Shown in pieces: positions 7,224 to 11,157 of a DNA stretch of 11,157 nt. This DNA comes from an uncultured Mycoplasmatota bacterium. GTDB taxonomy: Bacteria; Bacillota_I; Bacilli_A; RF39; UBA660. A program made the translations under genes and the position numbers. Numbering within the stretch: the stretch's first letter is position 1; every line of letters starts with the position of its first letter. The stretch is taken from NCBI GenBank assembly GCA_946494345.1, contig CAMMBX010000029.1, positions 1-11,157 of the forward strand, given 5' to 3'. The notes beneath the pieces were generated by a model. It saw only the letters and a list, made by a program, of their open reading frames with translations. It had not been told where the DNA came from and did no database searches.

Positions 7224-7248
7224 ATAAATCAGCCCCTTTCTTGTCTTA

Positions 7249-7277
7249 ATAATAGTTAAAACTTTATTAAACTACAA
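7249..7277 (-). promoter_or_regulatory. Possible SigA-type promoter of the sigma factor gene
   Basis: On the minus strand, TTGTAG (7272-7277), a 17-nt spacer and TATTAT (7249-7254) sit in the 81-bp gap before the sigma gene. The -10 matches the consensus at 5 of 6 positions and the -35 at 3 of 6. The -35 overlaps one arm of an inverted repeat, AACTAC/GTAGTT (7270-7297), which could be a weak hairpin or a binding site. Confidence 0.4.
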
Positions 7278-7304
7278 GACTTTCGACAGAAGTAGTTATT
7301 AATT

Positions 7305-8399
7305 TCAACTTACAATTTTCGCAAGAAATAATGTCTTAAACAAAAATGCTAATAATTCTCTTTTTATAGACTTAGTTTTACCTTTTGTTACTTTACTTTT
7401 AGGATAATCTTCACAATTAAAAGTAATATCTATATTTTCTTTAAAATCTTGATATTTAATAGTTAAAGTAGTCTTAGAACAAGTATTAGAATAATTGAAA
7501 TCTAATTTATTAAGAGGAATTGTACTTTTCTTTATTACTTTTGATAAATCTAAATAATTGGAAAGTATTATATCATCATAAAACTCTATTTGTTCTTTTC
7601 GATAAAGATAATACTTATTAATTGTTTCTATTATCTTATATCCATCATGAACTAAAGTATCAGTTAAATTCTCATCCTTATAACATTTATAATATTTCTT
7701 ACGATAACGATAGAGTTTTTCTTTAGAAATAATTTTTATATAAAATTTATCTTCTATATTAGATGCCTTTAAGATGTTATCATCATAAAGAGTCTTAGTT
7801 AGATGGTTTATTAATTTAAGTTCTATTTTACTATAGCCTTTTTTTGTTACTGATATTGTTTCATTAATATAATTAGAGTTTACTAGTTCAAAACTTCCCT
7901 TTATGTCTCCTTGGTTTAAAAAGCAAGTCAGTTCAATACTAAGATATTCAGGACTATATCTTTTAGACAGTTTGATATTATAGTCATTACCTTCATAAAT
8001 AACATTATCTTTATATTTTAAAATTATTTTAGTAATTAGAATATTATCAATATTCTTTATAGCTAGAGAATCTATTTTCTTTAGATCTTGATAATAGTAA
8101 ATAATCTTAGTATCTTCATCTAATGAATCATCAACAATTCTCTTTTTACTATAATCAGTGTAATCACCATAAACTACTTCATCACTTTTAATAGTATATT
8201 CATCATTTGTCTTAGCCAAATATTTATAATCTTTATTTATTTTTTCTTGTTTATAGTATGTAACTTGCTTTACTTTTTCATTATTATTGACCTTGTAATT
8301 TGCATCAACTTCTCTTACTTTGAAATAGGGAGTAGTGATAGTCTTGGCCGAGACATTATCAAGACAAAAAAATAATAATAGTATAATAAGTATCTTCAT
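7305..8399 (-). CDS. Unrecognised secreted protein in the spoVA block
   Basis: I do not recognise this 364-residue protein. It begins with a clear signal peptide: a Lys, a hydrophobic core to about residue 13, and a VSA/K cleavage site after Ala18. The mature part is rich in Lys, Tyr, Ile and Asp and reads like a beta-rich extracytoplasmic protein with no internal membrane segment. The last 17 residues (from ELLAFLFKTLF) are hydrophobic to amphipathic and could touch a membrane. A few cysteines are present (for example CFLNQG, YKCYKD, TCSKT and FNCEDY), which could pair after export. No lipobox, LPXTG or enzyme motif is seen. The start at 8399 has AGGAGGT eight bases upstream. The gene begins 34 bp after spoVAE with no terminator between, so it is probably co-transcribed. 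From the forespore, its signal peptide would place it in the intermembrane space, making a spore coat, cortex or germination role plausible but unproven. Confidence 0.8.
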   Translation of the reverse strand: MKILIILLLFFCLDNVSAKTITTPYFKVREVDANYKVNNNEKVKQVTYYKQEKINKDYKYLAKTNDEYTIKSDEVVYGDYTDYSKKRIVDDSLDEDTKIIYYYQDLKKIDSLAIKNIDNILITKIILKYKDNVIYEGNDYNIKLSKRYSPEYLSIELTCFLNQGDIKGSFELVNSNYINETISVTKKGYSKIELKLINHLTKTLYDDNILKASNIEDKFYIKIISKEKLYRYRKKYYKCYKDENLTDTLVHDGYKIIETINKYYLYRKEQIEFYDDIILSNYLDLSKVIKKSTIPLNKLDFNYSNTCSKTTLTIKYQDFKENIDITFNCEDYPKSKVTKGKTKSIKRELLAFLFKTLFLAKIVS

Positions 8400-8433
8400 A
8401 TTTAATACCTCCTACTATTATTATTTACAGTTT

Positions 8434-8784
8434 TTAATCTTTTGCTTTAAAAATTAAAGTAAAGACAAAAGTAAAGATAATGGCTGCTGTTATACCTGTT
8501 GCTGTTAGGTCAAACATTCCTATTAAAAGACCAATTATTCCATGAGATTCAGCGGCTAGTAAGGCTCCATGAATTAGAGAATGCCCAAAACTAGTTATGG
8601 GAAGTAAAGCTCCTCCACCTACTCTTGCAATAAAGAAATCATATATTCCAAAAGAATCTAGAGCTGCTCCAACACAAACAAAAATAGCGGTAATATGACC
8701 AGGAGTTAATTTAGTATTATCAAGAATAAGTTCTGCTATCAAGCATATAATGCCACAAAAAAGAAATGAATTAATAAAGTACAT
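8434..8784 (-). CDS. spoVAE: Stage V sporulation protein AE
   Basis: SpoVAE is a small inner-membrane protein of the spore SpoVA channel that moves calcium-dipicolinic acid into the forespore and out at germination. I start it at the ATG at 8782-8784, giving 116 residues, because GGAGG (8792-8796) lies seven bases upstream and the ATG overlaps the spoVAD stop (TAATG). An in-frame ATG at 8802 would put that GGAGG inside the gene. The protein is largely hydrophobic, with membrane segments at about 4-22, 31-52, 56-75 and 84-112. It carries the conserved LPGH-like turn (LTPGH, 26-30) and the block GGALLPITSFGHSLIHGAL (57-75), matching the AEb form of SpoVAE. The block resembles one in SpoVAC, so the two are likely paralogous. 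It is the third gene of the operon. Confidence 0.93.
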   Translation of the reverse strand: MYFINSFLFCGIICLIAELILDNTKLTPGHITAIFVCVGAALDSFGIYDFFIARVGGGALLPITSFGHSLIHGALLAAESHGIIGLLIGMFDLTATGITAAIIFTFVFTLIFKAKD

Positions 8785-9779
8785 TATATCGCCTCCAAAC
8801 ATATTAAATTTGCAATAGATAGAATATTTTCTTTTTGATAAAGCATTATTGGTGAGAATAAGGCACCAGTTGCGATTAGTAAGACTTTTTTATATTTATT
8901 TTCCATTAAATCTTTTAAGATAGTACTATAATTAACTAAGGCAGAACATACAGGTCCACTACCTCCAGCCATTACTTCTTTTTGTTCTTCTAAGTCATAG
9001 AGCATAGTTCCACAGTCATTATAGTTTTTAGATAAATCTATATTATATTCATTTTTCATTAAGTCTTTTAATATTTCTTTACCATATTTACCTAAGTCTC
9101 CAGTTAAAATAAGATCATAATCACTTACTTTAGTATTAGTTTCAGTTAAGTATTTATAGAGAGTATCAGCAGCGGCGCCTGCCATAGCTGCTCCCATATT
9201 AAATGCATCTTTTTGATTAAGATCCACTATTGTTCCAATAAGGCCATTAACTACCCTAATTCTACTAGGTTTATTAGATAACAATATACTTGCCCCTCCT
9301 GTAGCGGTAAATGTTGCAGTCTCTGGTTTTGGTGAACCATATTCAGTAGGATTTCTAAATTGTTTTTCACTTGACATATTATGAGATGAACAAGAAATAA
9401 GTGCGTTATTTACTTTACCGCCATCAATAAAAGTAGAACCTATTAATAAACCTTCAATGCTAGTAGCACAAGCAGTATATATTCCAAGAAAAGGACTTTT
9501 TAAGTTTAAGGCTCCATAACAAGATGAGGTGATTTGATTAAGAAGATCTCCTGCTATTACTAAATCTATATCTTTAGAAGTTAATTTTGTTTTCTTTAAT
9601 AATATTTTTATACTATCTTCAAGTAATCTTATTTCGGCTTTTTCAAATGATTTTTCCTTGCAGTATAAATCTTCTGTATATTTTTTAGCAAAGTTTTTTG
9701 CTAAAGGTCCTTTCGCTTCATAAGGACCACAAACAGTACTAGCATTATCTACATAAACATTTCTAAAATTTAATATCAT
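8784..9779 (-). CDS. spoVAD: Stage V sporulation protein AD
   Basis: SpoVAD is a soluble thiolase-fold protein on the spore inner membrane that binds dipicolinic acid and helps load it through the SpoVA channel. I take the ATG at 9777-9779 as the start (331 residues). GGGAGG (9787-9792) lies seven bases upstream and the codon overlaps the spoVAC TGA as ATGA. The in-frame ATG at 9794 has its own ribosome binding site fused to it and is unlikely. Family signatures are CGPYEAKGPLAKNF (17-30), VIAGDLLNQITSS (74-86), GIYTACATSIEGL (99-111) with the thiolase-like cysteine C104, SSHNMSSEKQFRNPTEYG (131-148) and the GTIVDLNQKDAFNMGAAMA region. Length is close to the usual 335-340. It is a binding protein in characterised relatives, not a working thiolase. 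Confidence 0.96.
   Translation of the reverse strand: MILNFRNVYVDNASTVCGPYEAKGPLAKNFAKKYTEDLYCKEKSFEKAEIRLLEDSIKILLKKTKLTSKDIDLVIAGDLLNQITSSCYGALNLKSPFLGIYTACATSIEGLLIGSTFIDGGKVNNALISCSSHNMSSEKQFRNPTEYGSPKPETATFTATGGASILLSNKPSRIRVVNGLIGTIVDLNQKDAFNMGAAMAGAAADTLYKYLTETNTKVSDYDLILTGDLGKYGKEILKDLMKNEYNIDLSKNYNDCGTMLYDLEEQKEVMAGGSGPVCSALVNYSTILKDLMENKYKKVLLIATGALFSPIMLYQKENILSIANLICLEAI
8792..8796 (-). promoter_or_regulatory. Ribosome binding site that decides the spoVAE start
   Basis: GGAGG on the minus strand ends seven bases before the ATG at 8782-8784. It would lie inside the coding region if the upstream in-frame ATG at 8802 were used, so the downstream start is preferred. Confidence 0.75.
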
Positions 9780-10219
9780 ACTAAAACCTCCCATAAATAT
9801 CTAACTAAGCCAAAAAACCATGCTGATACAACTCCATAGAAAATAACTGATCCTGCTAATTTAAAAACATTACTACCAATTCCATAAATTGGTCCTTCAT
9901 TTTTATAGTCAAGAGCAGCGCTGGTCATAGAGTGAGCAAAACCAGTAATAGGTATTAATAAACCAGCTTTGGCTTTAGCAACTAATTTGTCGAAGAAGCC
10001 TAAGGCAGTAAAAAGAGAAGCAAAGAAGATAAAGGTTATAATCATATAAGTTGAAGCATCGTTACGAGATACATTAAAAAGCATTATATATATTCTAATT
10101 AGGCCTTCACCGAGAAGTCCTAGTGATCCTCCTACTAAGAAAGCAGTAACTGCATACTTTAATTTATTTTCTTTAGGAGTATGTTTTTTTACTAAAGAGT
10201 CATATTTTTTATTAGTCAT
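9776..10219 (-). CDS. spoVAC: Stage V sporulation protein AC
   Basis: SpoVAC is an integral inner-membrane protein of the SpoVA channel, reported in B. subtilis to behave as a mechanosensitive pore for dipicolinic acid release. The 147-residue protein has a short basic N-terminus (KKYDSLVKKHTPKENKLKY), then membrane segments at about 22-47, 57-76, 84-104 and 116-143. The conserved block LLIPITGFAHSMTSAALD (87-104) and the KLAGSVIFYG segment (120-129) are diagnostic. Length agrees with the family (about 150). No spoVAA or spoVAB lies upstream, so the locus is the compact AC-AD-AE set known from clostridia. The nearest purine-rich site, GGAG, is 11 bases from the ATG, weaker than for the two following genes. 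It is the first gene of the block, downstream of a forespore-like promoter. Confidence 0.95.
   Translation of the reverse strand: MTNKKYDSLVKKHTPKENKLKYAVTAFLVGGSLGLLGEGLIRIYIMLFNVSRNDASTYMIITFIFFASLFTALGFFDKLVAKAKAGLLIPITGFAHSMTSAALDYKNEGPIYGIGSNVFKLAGSVIFYGVVSAWFFGLVRYLWEVLV
9787..9792 (-). promoter_or_regulatory. Ribosome binding site that decides the spoVAD start
   Basis: GGGAGG on the minus strand ends seven bases before the ATG at 9777-9779. The alternative ATG at 9794 overlaps this site, so translation from the downstream ATG is much more likely. Confidence 0.75.
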
Positions 10220-10244
10220 ATTATCACTGTCTCCATTCCTTTTA

Positions 10245-10273
10245 TAGCTTTACCTAAAAATAAATAATTATAC
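10245..10273 (-). promoter_or_regulatory. Candidate forespore (SigF/SigG-type) promoter of spoVAC-AD-AE
   Basis: On the minus strand, GTATA (10269-10273), a 14-nt spacer and GGTAAAGCTA (10245-10254) resemble the forespore consensus as I recall it (GYATA, about 15 nt, GGnRAnAnTW). Nine of ten -10 positions fit. The predicted start point would fall just upstream of the spoVAC ribosome binding site. The spoVA operon is forespore-expressed in B. subtilis. A TATAAT at 10268-10273 overlaps the -35 but has no matching SigA -35. Confidence 0.45.
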
Positions 10274-10305
10274 AAAAAAAATAGAAATCATTATTCTATT
10301 TTTTT
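10274..10305 (-). terminator. AT-rich hairpin terminator after the FGE-like gene
   Basis: AAAAAAATAGAA (10275-10286 on the + strand) pairs perfectly with TTCTATTTTTTT (10294-10305) around a 7-nt loop, a 12-bp stem with one G-C pair. On the minus strand the descending arm is itself a T run, as in an intrinsic terminator. The stop codon at 10304-10306 overlaps the stem. It separates this gene from the spoVA block. Confidence 0.6.
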
Positions 10306-11157
10306 ATTTTATTGTTGCTACTAGACGTAAAGAAGCTCCTTCACTTCTACCACCCATAGCAGTAGCACTATTTATACTAAATACACCTCCACTAATTACA
10401 TAATAAGCACTACGTAACATCCATGAATACTGCTCATCTAACATACTGCCACGATCATTATACCATCCTCTCGTTTCTAATAATCCATGGCTTAAGCATT
10501 CATTTCCATTACAGGCTGTACTTGCATTAGAACTTGTATATTTATCATAATACTTTGCTTCTGGCATTTCATTAAAGCCACTGCTTGCAACTATATCATT
10601 ATAATTGGCCATTACATATTCCCAGGCTCCTCCACTCATATCATAGATTCCATAAATTGTTCCTGTTGTACTGGCTCCGGTGCCATTTATCTCTACATCA
10701 TAAGTATATTGACATCCATAATCACTTTCTGTTCCTCCACTAGGATGTCCCCAACTGCAGCCCGTTATATAACTATTTGATTTATTTTGATATACTTCCT
10801 TATTTGCACCTATAAAATTAGTATTTCCTAATTTGCCATATTTACTTTGGGATAAATAAGAAACTATTGCCCATTCACTATTTTTCATCATATGTGTATC
10901 AGTTGTACTTTCTATTCCATATCTATTTCCTGCATCATTCATTTTTAAACTTACATTAAATGCATTACTTACATTTATTCCCCTCCAACTTGTTACATTT
11001 GGTTTTATTATAGCATCTAATTCTGTTGTATTGCCTCCACCATAAGATGCACTTAGATTACTACTTGAAGTTTCAAACTTTCCTACCCATAGTCCTCTTA
11101 ACTCTTCATCACCAAAAGTAAAAGCATCAGGAGTATACCAACTATTATCTTTTATTC
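10304..11157 (-). CDS. FGE-sulfatase-like (C-type lectin fold) protein, 5' end outside window
   Basis: The frame is open from the window edge (11157) to the stop at 10304, at least 284 residues, and the N-terminus is missing. The first visible part reads WYTPDAF, FGDEELRGLWVGKFE and IKPNVTSWRGINVS. The middle has a WAIVSYLSQSKYG segment. Then comes GTIYGIYDMSGGAWEYVMAN, the family's NVxGLYDMxGNVWEW-type core. The end, SWMLRSAYYVISGGVF and GGRSEGASLRLVAT, corresponds to the RGGSW...GFR closing strand of the formylglycine-generating-enzyme fold. It lacks features that would mark a true sulfatase-activating enzyme, and I infer a binding or surface role. Similar gut-Firmicutes proteins often begin with a pilin-like signal, which cannot be seen here. 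The C-terminal stretch is rich in NNT codons (AGT, GCT, TAT, GGT, AAT). This would suit a diversity-generating retroelement target but also suits ordinary AT-rich codon use. An ATG at 10942 is internal, not the start. Confidence 0.8.
   Translation of the reverse strand, partial: IKDNSWYTPDAFTFGDEELRGLWVGKFETSSSNLSASYGGGNTTELDAIIKPNVTSWRGINVSNAFNVSLKMNDAGNRYGIESTTDTHMMKNSEWAIVSYLSQSKYGKLGNTNFIGANKEVYQNKSNSYITGCSWGHPSGGTESDYGCQYTYDVEINGTGASTTGTIYGIYDMSGGAWEYVMANYNDIVASSGFNEMPEAKYYDKYTSSNASTACNGNECLSHGLLETRGWYNDRGSMLDEQYSWMLRSAYYVISGGVFSINSATAMGGRSEGASLRLVATIK

Noticed and set aside
10268..10273. TATAAT before spoVAC as a SigA promoter
   Set aside because: No acceptable -35 lies 16-18 nt upstream; the area there is the terminator T run. 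The forespore-type reading fits better.
10304..10942. A complete 212-residue protein starting at 10942
   Set aside because: The frame stays open to the window edge, with conserved domain sequence upstream of this ATG and no ribosome binding site, so the gene is partial.
10304..11157. A complete diversity-generating retroelement
   Set aside because: No reverse transcriptase, template repeat or accessory gene is visible in the window; only a possible target protein is present.

Overview
This AT-rich window carries one gene cluster, and every gene supported here lies on the minus strand, so transcription runs from high to low coordinates. The organism looks like a low-GC Bacilli/Firmicutes bacterium, possibly one of the uncultured gut lineages related to Erysipelotrichia or RF39. 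Three things point that way: the rlmN-stp-prkC-rsgA-rpe order matches the Bacillus subtilis yloN-prpC-prkC-yloQ-rpe order, strong GGAGG-type ribosome binding sites are present, and there is a spoVA sporulation locus. TGA ends rsgA, spoVAC and rlmN in translationally coupled overlaps, so TGA is read as stop. This argues against the Mollicutes code in which TGA is Trp. The lineage is inferred and cannot be fixed from this window alone.

In transcription order, positions 11157-10304 hold the 3' part of a gene for a formylglycine-generating-enzyme-like (C-type lectin fold) protein. It runs off the window edge and is followed by an AT-rich hairpin terminator. Next is a sporulation block: spoVAC (10219-9776), spoVAD (9779-8784) and spoVAE (8784-8434), overlapping or abutting, and then an unrecognised secreted protein (8399-7305). 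A SigF/SigG-like sigma factor gene follows (7223-6576), probably with its own promoter. A sequence resembling a forespore sigma promoter lies directly upstream of spoVAC. SpoVAC, AD and AE form the dipicolinic acid channel of the spore inner membrane. The secreted protein is therefore a candidate spore or germination component by association.

Positions 6575-6000 are mostly non-coding. They contain the sigma-gene terminator, nested inverted repeats, and a decayed Rpn/PD-(D/E)XK nuclease-transposase pseudogene (6391-6038) that has a stop at codon 6 and lacks its catalytic core. A hairpin terminator follows it.

Positions 5933-913 are a tightly packed housekeeping operon: RlmN (23S rRNA A2503 methyltransferase), a PP2C phosphatase, a PASTA Ser/Thr kinase, RsgA (30S assembly GTPase) and ribulose-phosphate 3-epimerase. 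The phosphatase and kinase form an antagonistic cell-wall-sensing signalling pair. RsgA and RlmN act on the ribosome. Where thiN (yloS) would follow rpe in B. subtilis, there is instead an unrecognised single-pass membrane protein (866-75) with its own good SigA-type promoter. The last 74 bases carry no gene, though part resembles a mobile-element end.
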